From assembly GCF_019649055.1 (NCBI RefSeq), contig NW_026570282.1, forward strand, positions 682,001 to 746,000: a stretch of DNA of 64,000 nt. The letters run 5' to 3'. The DNA is from Paramacrobiotus metropolitanus. Lineage: Eukaryota; Tardigrada; Eutardigrada; Parachela; Macrobiotidae. The notes beneath the pieces are model-generated. The model did no database searches. It was not told the origin of the DNA and saw only the letters and a list, made by a program, of their open reading frames with translations. Below, piece by piece: positions 9,295-28,213 of this stretch (positions are counted from its first letter, which is position 1; every line of letters starts with the position of its first letter). The position numbers and the translations under genes were made by a program.

Positions 9295-12200
9295 CTAAAG
9301 ATCATATCGTGCTGTGGGTTTGCGCTCCCTTCGATCGCGCCCGGGTGCTGTATCACCGGCTTCCAGCTGCAGTTGAATACCATTAGCCGAAAACTTTTCG
9401 ACCGTCAACATGGCACGCATACTTCGCATCTTGCGACTTTTCAGAAGGATTTCACTATACAGCTTCGTCTCCAGACCAGATGAATGACGTTTCCTTTGAA
9501 AAGCTGCCAATTTCTTCTGCAGCACGGCTACAATCTGATTTTCCACAGTACCCAACTGAGGAACCATAATCTCCTCGGCCATTTTCTTTAAATCCAGACA
9601 GTAAACAGCAGTGTCACCGAAGCCCATGTCCTGGAACGGTAATACGTGACCGTGACACTTTAAGTAGAGCGGATTAACCGCCCTGATAGGTTCCATTCTC
9701 CGAAGGTCATCTTCCGATATCATCGGCGGAGTCGGCCACTGTTTGAATTGCTCCAACATCATTTCATACCTTTCCCGGTTCTCCTCAGTGTGTTCAGGAA
9801 GTCTAATCAGCTCCTTCTTTGAGTCGATATATCGTGTATTAAATGCCCGAAACGGTGGCCATTTATGGTACATCCGCAAGGCGAAACTGCAGAACTCTTC
9901 GTCTACCTGCAATCCCTCCGGAAGCGGCATTTCCTCACCATCCATCGCACGCTCAACCTCACCATGGTAGTTTCGTAAACTGGCCAGCATTCGGTCCATA
10001 TACTGTGGCAGAACTGGAGATTCCTCTGCCGACTGGGATCGCGGATAAGAAAAACGACTACCATGAATAACCACTCTCTGCAACGATCCGGAGACGAGTT
10101 TGCTTAGACACCCACTAACCAGTGCTCGGCTCCAGAGGGAGTGCAAAATCGGTACTTTACTCTTTTCTTCCCACAAACACAGTTCATCCATAAAGGCCAA
10201 GATTAATGACGCAATACAAGGATGTTTCAAGTAGGCTGTCTTATCCACTACCTTGCCCAAATTAAAAGCAATCGTATGGAGCTCTATAAACAGACAGCAA
10301 TGCAACATGCAGGTGAGCGCAAAAAAACAAAAAAAACTTACCTTTTTCCAGCATCCCGTCCAGACTACCGTGATATGCGTACTGAGCGGCGGCTTTGGCT
10401 GATAAGTGTGCTGGCACAAGGGCGCAGAGAAAATTACCCATAGCGAGATAATATTCCATTAGAAAACAATACGGAAACACAAAGGCGTTATCGTACATCA
10501 GCTGATTGGCGTGCACGGCTTGTAGTAGAATGCTTTCTGCATTATTTGGGCCCTTAGTCAACCTTTCTAACGTGCCATAAATCGTTAAGGCCATCGGATA
10601 ACTGTGTACACAACACACATCAAAGAACCGTTTTGTAGATAAAATCGCAACCGACGAAGCCACACACTCACTTGTCAATTTTCCCGCTCATACATAGATC
10701 GCTGAGTATCAGACGTTGGAAGCTGGCCAGTTGCTGATCAAAGCCACCGTCCGTGTAACTCGACTGTAGGGCACAACAGAAGTAAGCACATTCCATAAAT
10801 CGATCACAGTGAACGAATCTTCCCTTGGAATAGATCCATAGATCCTTAATGGTTAGGATGCCGTTGTGAAAGTTACCCGATTTTATGGCGCTTCCACGAG
10901 GAAGAACTGCAAATAATGCATTTAAAGCCAATAAGAAATATATGTAGGAAATCTGGAAAACAAACATACAGTCTTCTTCCATTTCCGGTATCCCGATTAA
11001 ACCGCTCCCCTTCTCGTTCGGCAAACCAACACCCAGGAACACCATTATTTCCGAAAGATTCAAATGGACATCTTTCATGCCGAGCAACTGGGCAATTATC
11101 ACAGCAACCTGCTTGATTTCTGAGAGATCCAAGTCGCTTCTCACACCTGGAACAAGTTAATAAAAACGCTTCACTTCACCGCAATAAATTTCAATCAAAA
11201 CCGGCGGCGGACGCCATATACCGCGCGCGCATGATTTTAACTTAATTTTAACTTAACTGTTTAAGAGAATGAAGGGTGCAATTACTGTAGAATTGTAAGT
11301 AGAAAGTAGAAACGTTCTCACATCTCCTAATCATCTTAGGCTGTGTCCTCATATCATAGGCTGTTCATAGTAGAGTACATAATGAGTATTTAAATTTCTT
11401 GTAACGTAGTTCGCTGCAAAATGCAGTAGTTATATTTCTAAATATAAATTATTGCACATATACGATTATGACGTATACTGCATTGAAGTATTACAAAGCC
11501 GACAATTTCCGCATAATGCGAAAAAGCAGCAACCAATGGTATCATGCAATCTCTGTTTGGCTACCCGTAGTGTTTTACGCAAACAGAAGACTGACACAAA
11601 GAGTGTTTATCGAAAAGTGCGGGAGCTAAAGGGAGTAAAAAAACGGCCACAGCATGTAAACAGTAAACATCAACCGGATTCAACAAAAAATACCATAATC
11701 TTTGAAAGGTAAGCATTGCTACTCACAATCAGCTTTACTAACAAAAAGTTGCAAAGTAAAAAAACCACAACTTGCCATCAATAAAGTCTACCCACAAAAG
11801 TTACAGAAATGTGAAAGCTGAAGCACGATTAACACGAGCATTTTGTGTAAGTAAATGTCCATTTCAGAAGAACAAAACTGTATAATGTATAGCATTCACA
11901 ATCCAGCACCAGTAATATGTGTTAAATAAAGGACAATTTCAAAATGATGCCATTATTCTATTCGATAGAGGCCGCGTAATTCTAAAAACGCAAGACGGAT
12001 ACTACGTTACCTTTGGTTCCGCGTGTTCGGTCGTCTCTCACCGCTTCGATGAATTTGATGAGGCTTCCGCTGGCATGAGAACCAGAACTCTGGTTTATGG
12101 TGACTAGTCTCGTGATAAATCTGTAAATCCCGATCACATCCGCTTCTCCAGTGCTGGCACTGCTCTGCGTTGAACTGTCCGATCCCGTGCGCTTCGTGCG

Positions 12201-12521
12201 CCATCGTTTGAAATTCTCAGAATCTGATGTGAGAATGGTCCTAAATGCCAGCCAGAGATTCCAGATGGTGTCCCACTCCACAGGAACAAACTGTTCAGAG
12301 CGCGCAATGCGCTTACTACTGCCTTTTCGCGCTTCCGCTCGTGGCCCGGCAAGCGCTTTTTTTGTTAAAGAAAGCAACAAAGATAAAATCGTAAGATTCG
12401 GTTCATCTTCGGTGTGGAGGAGAAATAGCACAAGCTCTGCAGCTTCTTGCACATCGGAAATAGGGAACCGCTGTTTCAGATTATTCAATAATTGCTCGCA
12501 AGCGGCAAGGTTGTCCTCCAT
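9295..12521 (-). CDS. MEN1: Menin (MLL/KMT2 scaffold)
   Basis: Nuclear scaffold that links MLL1/2 histone H3K4 methyltransferase complexes, LEDGF and JunD to chromatin. Five exons (12521-12011, 11146-10970, 10906-10672, 10601-10342, 10283-9295) splice in frame to 723 residues, somewhat longer than human menin (about 610). Diagnostic blocks are in order: an N-terminal helical region; LGMKDVHLNLSE (human LGLRDVHLALSE); LWIYSKGRFVHCDRFMECAYF (human WLYLKGSYMRCDRKMEVAF); YPMALTIYGTLE; YDNAFVFPYCFL; LCLWEEKSKVPILH; and the C-terminal KMRSMRAMLTVEKFSANGI-QLQL (human [23 protein letters not shown]). The 63-bp intron at 10969-10907 is in frame and stop-free, so retention would insert 21 residues. ATG 12521 was chosen because the 10 bases upstream offer no in-frame ATG. 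The 864-bp first intron holds no convincing gene. Confidence 0.93.
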
Positions 12522-13132
12522 TTTCGTCAAAGATATCTCCCATCATTAATACGCGCATCAGGAAGTAAAATGTCTTAACTCTTAAGGAAATAGGTATTAC
12601 ACAGTCTCACTCGAGAAAAATAACAGAAGGGAATCAGACTGGATGTACGCTGCGCATCCAAGAACTCAACACTAGCTACCAACAGGCATATGTAAACAAA
12701 CCGCAGTGAATATGGAAAAGTGAATTATGTAACATTGTAACGCAGAACGTGGGACCGCGGAGTGGAACGTTTTGTGTGCTCGCACCATCCATTCAGTCTG
12801 CTCTGCGCTCTGCGTATAGTGTACACCGACTCTGCTACGTTATGCACCGGAAGCCGTCGGAAGGCCGAAGCGACCTGGAAGTCTAGGCTAAAATATTTTG
12901 AAAATATTTTATGAGCATTTTTTTATCTTTTTGTGATTCTGCTTCTGTGCCTAGTATGGTGGCTGGTATTCTTTACTTTAGTATTTTCATGGTAGGTCCA
13001 AAGAATCCAAAGCACTCAGTAAGACTGTAAGATATTTATCAATTTTGTGCATGTTTTTCAATCTTCGCAAATTTCTTTTTAATTGCCTTGAAACTGTTAA
13101 TAGATCCTTCTCCAGTTTAGACACGCGGCAGG
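12522..13132. promoter_or_regulatory. Divergent promoter region, menin and small gene
   Basis: About 600 bp between the menin start (-) and the small gene start (+). It is comparatively GC-rich near 12740-12880. No core-promoter element can be assigned; a shared bidirectional promoter is inferred from geometry only. Confidence 0.35.
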
Positions 13133-15100
13133 ATGAGCTATTCGGGTAAGTAACAAATTGTGCATCTCGCTGCTTACTGGTACTCCTTTTCCGACTTTCC
13201 CTTAGCTTTGTTGTTATCTTTTTGTGTTTTGCGTTTTGCTGAATTTAAATGTCTGCTTTTTTAAAGCTTATTGTTTTTCAAAGATTGAACTACTGCAGTT
13301 TGCAAGCACCTGTGTCCTACATATAGGAGCAGAGTGGAGTTTAGAGGATTAGCGAGTGATGTATACTAACTTTCAGTTTTACTGTTTACAGCTGAATTGT
13401 GAGGTCTAGTAATACTTTACAATTTACTGTTCAGTTTTCCTTATTTATATTACCTATGACGAGTACCTAAAAACAGAAAACCGAAAAGTTAGCTGCCCCG
13501 TGTTGCCTTGTAATTAATTATTGTTAGCTGTCACCTTTCTGTTATCAGTGTTATGGTACAGGTAGTGACTATTATTTTCCGTTTCCGGACGTTTTCGGTT
13601 TTGGTTTACACTGTACTTGCTTATCCAGCTCACAGATTATCAAGCTGTAAATATAGCAAATTAGCAATATGCATAGCTTTTGTTATAATGCTGAACGAGT
13701 TTCTGTTTTCAGTGAAATTCTTTCGATATCAGCTGAAACGGCTTTATACGGAATACCCAGAACACTTCTTCGCTGGAACTCTGGGTATCGTGAGTGAGTG
13801 ATGTCTGCAGCATTTTTTAAATTAAGAAGATCGGCTTATGTTTTTCACGTTACGATGTCGCTGTATACGTGTATCATAGTCGATAGCTGTTTTGTTATGG
13901 AATATTGCTAACGCAGGTTTTCTTACCAATAGACAACCACAAGTCCACAATAGTAAAAAACTTAATTTTTTTAATTTTTATGATCTGTTGTATGATTTTT
14001 ACCTTAAAATTTTTGAAGTTTTAGTTTTAGTTGTTTAAAGTTTAGACATCGAAAAAAAGCAACCAGAATCTCTATCCTCCCATGGGTTAAAAGGTAGCTT
14101 AATTATAACCAAAGTGAATGATAGATGTTTTGAGCAACTGCTCCGCAAATATTGACGTAAACAGTTTTACTGTAACCAAACAACGTTATGTTTCTCCTTT
14201 TAAAAATACTGTTTGACTTTGGTTTAGGAGCAGAAATGTTTTTACCTTTCGGTAAACTGCTCTGTGTGCGCATGAGCTCGTTTTTTCGTATTTTTTTATT
14301 TTGAACGTTCGGTAGGTAGTTTAACAGCAGTTTTACTAATTTACTAATTTTAATCGGGCCATTTTTGTTGTAATTTTAAACTTCTACCATATAAAGATTT
14401 TAAAGACAGGGGTATAGTAGATAGTTGTACTTTTGTCTTTGTATCCAACTTTTATTTGAACTCGTAATACTTAGTGTTATTATTATTACAACAATATATC
14501 AGGTTAACTATTTTGCATTTTAGCCGCTTTCGCTGTTGGAATCCCAAGAGTGATGTACCATCTCAAACACCCAAACGTTGACGTGAAGGCATACAAAGAA
14601 CACTATACAAGTGAGTGCCCAAAAGGGACAAGAACGTTTTTGCCCGAACCTTTTTCTGCGTGTCTGGAATAGGCGTCAACAATTTTGTTTCTTTACGTGA
14701 AAAATGAAAAACCCAGCGCAAGACACATTGCAGTCCGTGCACATTTTATTTATAAAAAGTCAGTGCTTGTGCATAATAATTATTGCTAAATAGGAAAGTA
14801 TTATACTATTTTTTACATCAGTAAAACTTCACTTCACTCTTCTGGTGTTTCCATTTTTCCCAGGATAGATATCGCTTTCCTCCGCTAAATATCTTTTTCC
14901 GGTCGAATATTATTCTTGTATTCGTATGCTGCTTGACTATGATAATAACTACAGTGATACACACTTTATTTTCATGCCTTTCTGCTTTTATTGAAGTCAT
15001 TTTTTTTCGTTTAGTTTACCGATCAGATGATCCCAGATCGTACCGCATCCGTTGTACTCCAGACCTACCACGCGATGATCCGCATATCCTCAAAATTTGA
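13133..15100 (+). CDS. Small three-exon gene, about 61 residues, unknown
   Basis: Exon 1 (13133-13145) is ATG AGC TAT TCG G followed by a GTAAGT donor, with an in-frame TAG five codons upstream. Exon 2 (14524-14610) follows a TTTTGCATTTTAG acceptor and ends at a GTGAGT donor. Exon 3 (15015-15100) follows a CGTTTAG acceptor and ends in TGA. The three splice in frame to a basic protein starting MSYSAAFAVGIPRVMYHLKH and ending LPRDDPHILKI. A short hydrophobic N-terminus followed by an AYKEHY block resembles small mitochondrial inner-membrane subunits (COX6C has AYADFY), but this is not an assignment. If exon 2 is unspliced the frame ends at 14672 with 53 residues. Confidence 0.45.
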
Positions 15101-16015
15101 GCTTGTTGTTTACGATGTTGTGTATTTTTCCTTGAGAATTTACGAGTACCTCTAGTGTGTCGATGTATGTGCTAAGTGTGTGCGACGATGTCGAGCATCG
15201 AGGATTATGCCATTTGAATAGGTGTGGAGTCTGTGGACGACAATACGGAATTCATTACAGGCTTTATAGCAGTTCGCACCTTGTAGATTATGCGCCTGGA
15301 AAATTGGTCAATGTAAATAACAAAAACTATGAATAAAATTTATGTTATCCTTCGGTAGAATTAATGTTGTCAAATTGCTTGCACGATAGTCTGCGGACAC
15401 AGTGAGTTCGGTTTTGGTGCATGCTCTTTCAGTATATCTGGACAGAAACTCTGATTTGTTTAAAATTAGTGCGAAATCTTTAGCCCAAATGTGCTCATTG
15501 GAGCTGTAACTGAGTTTATTAGGGTGTGCATAAACTACCGATTGATTTTTGCATAAACTACAATACATAGCTGTCTCTGGCCTATCTGTACTTGTACTCG
15601 GGCATTATACTCTAAATGCCTCTCCATAACGCCGCGCTGTCCGTAGAACTTATACAGAATCTTAACAACACGAAGTAGCAGTTTAATTGCGATAATAAAA
15701 TTTCAGCCATTGCGTCATGTCGCAACAATATGTAAAAAGAAAATACTTTTCAACAAAACAGCTTCGGTACTTTTGGAACATACAGTACGCTATCATCCAC
15801 ACAATAACGAAATTAATACTTATAACAAATTACTGATTCGACACCACATTATTGTATGGAGTATACTATGAACATTCATATTCATAATAATGATTTCTTG
15901 AGAAAAAACATAATAACAAGTTGAACAGCGCTGAAGAAATAAGTATTATGTATCAACAAATAAACAAGGTCCCAGCTTATAACGCAAAACTACCATCTGT
16001 CAGAGGTGTAGAGGA
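15101..16015. other. Intergenic between convergent genes
   Basis: AT-rich spacer between the small plus-strand gene and the 3' end of NUDT21. No gene recognised; it presumably contains both 3' UTRs. Confidence 0.4.
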
Positions 16016-17098
<1,083 letters not shown>

Positions 17099-18068
17099 AG
17101 CGAGCGCCGCTGTCGATGTAGTCGCAACTGTCGCGTCAAGATGGCTTGTAGATTCGCAGTCTACAGAATCTCCGGCCTGTTAATGTTTTCCGACAGCAAG
17201 AACTTATTGCAGATTATTTCTCTTGAAACGGGTTCTCTCCAGGCAATAGTCGCAATACGACCGCAAACACAACCGCACAGTCACTACAGGGAGATAAGTC
17301 TGTGTTAAACTTCGACTTCGAAAATTCAGCTGCGATAACTGTTAGGAGCAACCCCACAATAATGCCTCAGTCGTACGATATTAATAATAACAAGATTATA
17401 AGAACACGAACTTCAAAAGGTATCTCGATATCTGATTATTTACAAAAACTATTAGCGAGACGATAAAATGAAATTAATTTGCATTTACGGTATGACAAAT
17501 CACAAATGGCATCGAAAAACTGAAAAATCGTGACGTGCGAAAATCCACTTGCAACCCCCTTGGGCACCTGTTTAGTTAGTGAACGTCAAAACGCCAGACT
17601 CCAGAGGAACGATTAAAAACGTTGCCAAAAAGCAAAAATCACTGAAAATGGAAAGTCGAAATTACTCGTAAAATTTGAGAACAATAGTACAGTTAATTAG
17701 TGATGTTAAGCCAAAAACTAGTATTGTTTCTCATCATTTGTATCGCAACGTAAATTTTTCTCTTAGTTTTCACCCTTGCGCTCTTTTTTAATTTATATTA
17801 TTATCGTGAATTCTCTTTACGATAGGTCGATATCTGCATGCTTTACGCACTCCTGATAAACTTTATGAACGAGATACGGTGTTTATTTGTATAATTTAAC
17901 TATATATCATATAATTTACAGTTAATTACTAAAGTTAGTATCTGTCTGTATCTGGTATCCTTAATTGAGATGTTGTTGTGACTCCTTATGGTTGTAGCAG
18001 TTACTGTGCGTTCTGCGAAGCATAAGAACAACTTGGATCTGCAATGTGGATGGCGCTAGGTAGACGCA
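17099..18068. promoter_or_regulatory. Divergent promoter region, NUDT21 and JmjC gene
   Basis: 970 bp between two head-to-head genes. No specific element can be assigned. An ATG at 18044 lies 25 nt upstream of the JmjC start in another frame. Confidence 0.35.
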
Positions 18069-19368
18069 ATGTCGTACGACGCCATTCAATTGAAACCTCT
18101 GACGATCTACCCACGCCACAAAGATTTCCGCGAACCGATGCGCTTTCTGCAGAGTCTATACGAACGGCCGGATTACCAGCTGGAAAACCGCGGCGCCATC
18201 GTAGTGCAGGTGCCGCGTCGTTTCATCCATCCGGAGCCTCCAGAAGTGGACCAGACGGCGTCCCTGTCCTGGGTAGTGGAACAGCATCTCCGTCCGGATC
18301 GCGAAGCGGGCATGTGGCTGTACTCAGACATTGACAAGCAAGTCAACAAGTACACCGTGGCGTCGTACTTGTCGAAAATTGGTGATCTGGATCGTCGCTG
18401 TGACGTGGAAAATTTCTTCGCAGATCGCGAGAGCAGCCGCGATGTCGTGCTGGATGCGTGTTATATGGAGGGACACATCTTTACGGATGATGAGCCCACT
18501 TTGAAAGACGTGCCGGAATGGAATTTCTCCAATGTGAACGATCTGATGGAGGAGGCGGGATGGGGACAGCGGACGCGCGGCTTTTTCATCTCCAATGCCG
18601 GCTCGGTGACGGCGCTGTCCTGTTCGGATACAAATTTGGGACTGCTGTATTATATGCACTGGGGAGCGCCGAAAATCTGGACTGTGGTGCCACCGAAATA
18701 TTTCCGGACACTGCGGAACTGTTTTTATCAGTTGTCGCCAAAGTGTTTCAATGAGTGCCCCGCTATGCACTTTTTTAGTGGATATATGGAAGCATCGTTC
18801 CTGGAACGCCATCGGATTCCTTTTGTCCAGTAAGATTTAATTTTATTCTTGCCAGATTGAGAATTTTTAGCTGCCGCGAAGTTGCATAGAGCCTTCTAAA
18901 CCAACTTGTGCATGTTCCGGTTTGTTAAATATTGGCGATTACGATTGCATCAGTTTTGCTAAAATTGTTGGGGTTTGTTTGTTCGTTAGGTTCGAGCAGC
19001 ATCCTGGACAGATGGTGGTAGTTTCGTACCAGTCGCATTTTGAATCGCTCAACACCGGTGTTCATATCGGAGAAAGCTGTAATTATGCCGAAGTGAACTG
19101 GTTGCGCTATGCTATGCATCAAGTCCGCTGTAAGAAGAATTGTCAGCCCATAGATAACGGTGAAGAAATGCGAGAATACGGTTTTACGAAGTATCTTCCC
19201 GGTGTAAACGCGGCCACACTACCTGATCCAACCGAGAATGGCAAATGGTATTGTGCACGGGACTATCTTCCCAGGGATCTGAGGGGAATGAGGTACGAAC
19301 AAAATGAGCACGCGTTCTTGGGACTGCCGGAAGATGATGAGGATTTATCTCAAGGCTCACAGAATTAG
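18069..19368 (+). CDS. JmjN/JmjC protein of KDM4 type, predicted inactive
   Basis: Two exons (18069-18829, 18990-19368) give 379 residues. A JmjN domain (about residues 12-55: YPRHKDFREPMRFLQSLY, then GAIVVQVPRRF) precedes a JmjC domain (about 165-310: LGLLYYMHWGAPKIWTVVPP; IPFVQFEQHPGQMVVVSYQ; GESCNYAEVNWLRY). The fold matches KDM4 lysine demethylases, but aligning to KDM4A puts Ser184 and Ser186 at the iron ligands H188 and E190, and Thr276 at H276. The 2-oxoglutarate position N198 is Tyr, while the lysine of PKxW is kept. Cys and His near CFNECPAMHF and the CKKNC pair may retain the zinc site. There are no PHD or Tudor domains. A non-catalytic chromatin-binding role, as for JARID2, is inferred. 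Codon use is GC-richer than its neighbours. Confidence 0.85.
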
Positions 19369-19727
19369 AGGACACTGGCTGTTTTGTTAATTGTAACGTA
19401 TTGTTGTTATTGTTTTTATACCGTGTCCCCGTACAGTTGACGCTGTCGGCGTCGGCGTGAGATGGAGACTTAAGCTGTTACGTTAATCCGCTAAATTTGC
19501 TCAGTTTCTGGTGATTTCTGCTATGCCTGTACCCAGTATGGGCAACTGCATTGTGTTCTGGCAAGGCGTATTTCTGCTTCCTGCGACCTTGTTAATTTAG
19601 TTTTTTTGTGAATGATGCTTGTTAGCACTGCACCAACAATTTTTATATATTTTTTTTTATTTTTTTTTATATGTTTCGATTATTTAGAATTTGCTTTTTC
19701 TAAATATATGCAGGCTCCATGCAGTTA

Positions 19728-19733
19728 AATAAA
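19728..19733 (+). terminator. AATAAA polyadenylation signal of JmjC gene
   Basis: Canonical hexamer about 360 bp after the JmjC stop codon, downstream of T-rich 3' UTR sequence. It is the first canonical signal I noticed in this 3' region. Confidence 0.55.
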
Positions 19734-19809
19734 GGATTTCAATGACCTGAATTTTTGATGGTGCGTGTAGCTGGTAAAATATCCTCGTATAAATCTCCAG
19801 TTTTATACG

Positions 19810-20471
19810 AGTACTACGAGTGCAAAACTATGTTATTGTGCAGCAGTGGCGTTTTAAGCAATTTTATTGCTGATTTCACTGGCATTGCACCATTTGTGGA
19901 CCCTCCGGTTGTCGAGCGACAACGTAACAGAAGCACGCGTGCGGTGGCCCATGCCACAGGCTGTTTTAACGTAAATCTTTGAAAATTCATAACTTTGTTC
20001 ACTCCTGCATTAAATTTTTATGCATAGTCTTGAAAAATGCAGAATAAATACACAGTATCAGGCAAAAGAAATGCTTTTTAATTTTTCTTTCAGGATTGTG
20101 CGCTGTTAGCCTGCGCGGCTAGCATAGCCGCCTATGGAGGATTTCCCATAGGCGGCTATGTTAACCGCAGAGGCTCATACTGAATTACCCTAAAGAAGAA
20201 ACAGAAAACATTTATTTTGCCTAATACTGTGTATTATTCTGCATTTTCTAAGACTATCCATAAAAATTTAATGCAGGAGTGAACAAAGTTATGAATTTTC
20301 AAAGATTTACGTTAAAACAGCCTGTGGCATGGGCCACCGCACGCGTGCTTCTGTTACGTTGTCGCTCGACAACCGGAGGGTCCACAAATGGTGCAATGCC
20401 AGTAAAATCAGCAATAAAATTGCTTAAAACGCCACTGCTGCACAATAACATAGTATTGCACTCGTACTACT
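19810..20471. mobile_element. Foldback element (near-full-length inverted repeat)
   Basis: 660 bp whose two halves are reverse complements along almost their whole length (about 325 bp per arm, with scattered mismatches and small indels). The same open frame therefore reads off either arm. The tips are AGTACTACGAGTGC and its near-complement. A possible 4-bp TACG duplication flanks it (19806-19809 and 20472-20475). The centre is a perfect short hairpin. No transposase is present. It could be a foldback transposon or a palindromic duplication. Confidence 0.75.
20123..20160. repeat. Central hairpin of foldback element
   Basis: CATAGCCGCCTATGG, an 8-base loop, then its exact 15-base complement. 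It is more GC-rich than the surrounding arms. Confidence 0.9.
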
Positions 20472-20925
20472 TACGTACTTAATTTGGTTAGGATTTGCGT
20501 TTTTGATAGCAGCACTTGTGTAAAATATGGTCATAACGGTACCTTTCCCGGATATCATGACAGTATCTTTCCCATTACACATCACTTTATAATGCAATAT
20601 TCACTGCGGTAATAACCACTCGTGCAAAGATCAATCCAGAACAATAAATCAATAGTGCATCCATAAAATCAGAGAGAAAACCACAAGGGCATAATTTCCA
20701 TTTTACAAACTGAAAAAACCAAACAAACTGCTAAGGCAGCAAAATGACCAACCCATTAATAGAATGAAATATGAATAGACATCTAAGCACAAACTGAATG
20801 CAGTACCAGATCCTCATGGCATTTCACAATAATTAAAAACTGCCATGCCTTCACAGTTTCCACAACGATGTCGCAGTTGACCGAATAGCGAAGAAAATAA
20901 CTAACCACCCCACAAAAACGCATGG
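20472..20925. other. Intergenic, 3' of USP7
   Basis: AT-rich spacer containing the presumed USP7 3' UTR. No other feature recognised. Confidence 0.4.
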
Positions 20926-27308
<6,383 letters not shown>

Positions 27309-27841
27309 TAGCTCTTGGTCTTGCAAAGGCTCATTATTACCTACAACAAATCATTGTTTCGCAAACAGTTGGAAGTACACATGCTAGCACATTCAAAACC
27401 TCATAAATCCAATTCTGAATCCTTTTTACACGATAAATAAAACCTTCCAAAGTTTTAAGTCTGTCTCGAGAATTTATTGCGTCGCAAAACACACTTGCAC
27501 AATACTATGCAGCTTGATTGCTAAAGAGCTAAATCTTCACGAAAGAATCCTGAATCCCTGATCAGCGAGCATCAAGCGCAACGTGTGAAGTTATCAGGTG
27601 TCAATACTGAGTGCTGCAATCACAAGTTAGCAGATGCTGCGAAACATCTCCAGCATAGCAACAACAACCACCAAAAAATTTTCAAGTGCAAATGCGTACA
27701 TAATCGACTCGATTCACGTTAAAATTAACAAGCTCTGACGCATTCATGATTTTAAAATTTTAATACTTAACAGATTTCGTTGAAATAAATCTACTTCGCG
27801 GCGACTGTTTTGACATGCTGTAATGCTGGTGAATATATATA

Positions 27842-28213
27842 TCAGCATGATGGGAACTTCTCCTTACCGTTATTGCTGGGCTCGGTATCGTCGTCCTCTT
27901 TGATGGAATCTTCATTGTGCGCCGTCGATCTGTCGTGCACAATGTCCATGGGCGTATCGAGCAGTGGCCGATTGTCCATGGTATCGGCGTTAGTGTTCCG
28001 CTTGTCTTTTTTCCGCCGACCAAAGCCCATAAATTTGGCTCTGTGATGATTAGCAGCTGGAGTACCCGGTTGTTGGTCAACGGGCTGTCCGAGAGCCGTA
28101 GCTGCAGGGATGGGTTTGCTTGATATTCGCCCTACACCCATCAGAAGGCGCGTTCCAATTAAAATTACCAACACAAAGAATGTATTCCCGTGCTCCTGCC
28201 AAAGCGGGCTCAT
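27842..28213 (-). CDS. Small single-pass membrane protein, unknown
   Basis: ATG at 28213, just downstream of an apparent acceptor (TTTGTTCAG), opens a 123-residue frame. It has a hydrophobic segment near the N-terminus (TFFVLVILIGTRLLMGVG), a basic cluster (FGRRKKDKR) and an acidic Ser/Asp-rich tail. This looks like a short lumenal end, one membrane span and a cytoplasmic tail. I do not recognise the family. A GTAAGG donor at 27867 lies near the end of the frame. Splicing from it to the acceptor at 27341 would stay in frame with USP7, so the exon might also be used as an alternative USP7 5' exon. Confidence 0.5.
   Translation of the reverse strand: MSPLWQEHGNTFFVLVILIGTRLLMGVGRISSKPIPAATALGQPVDQQPGTPAANHHRAKFMGFGRRKKDKRNTNADTMDNRPLLDTPMDIVHDRSTAHNEDSIKEDDDTEPSNNGKEKFPSC

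Noticed and set aside
11452-11712. Plus-strand open frame in the first menin intron
   Set aside because: Lysine-rich, no motif, no convincing splice or start context.
12151-12549. Plus-strand open frame of 132 codons over menin exon 1
   Set aside because: Exactly antisense to a coding exon with clear menin similarity; no independent support.
15308-15568. Minus-strand 86-codon frame between the small gene and NUDT21
   Set aside because: No similarity, and it sits in the expected 3' flanks of two genes.
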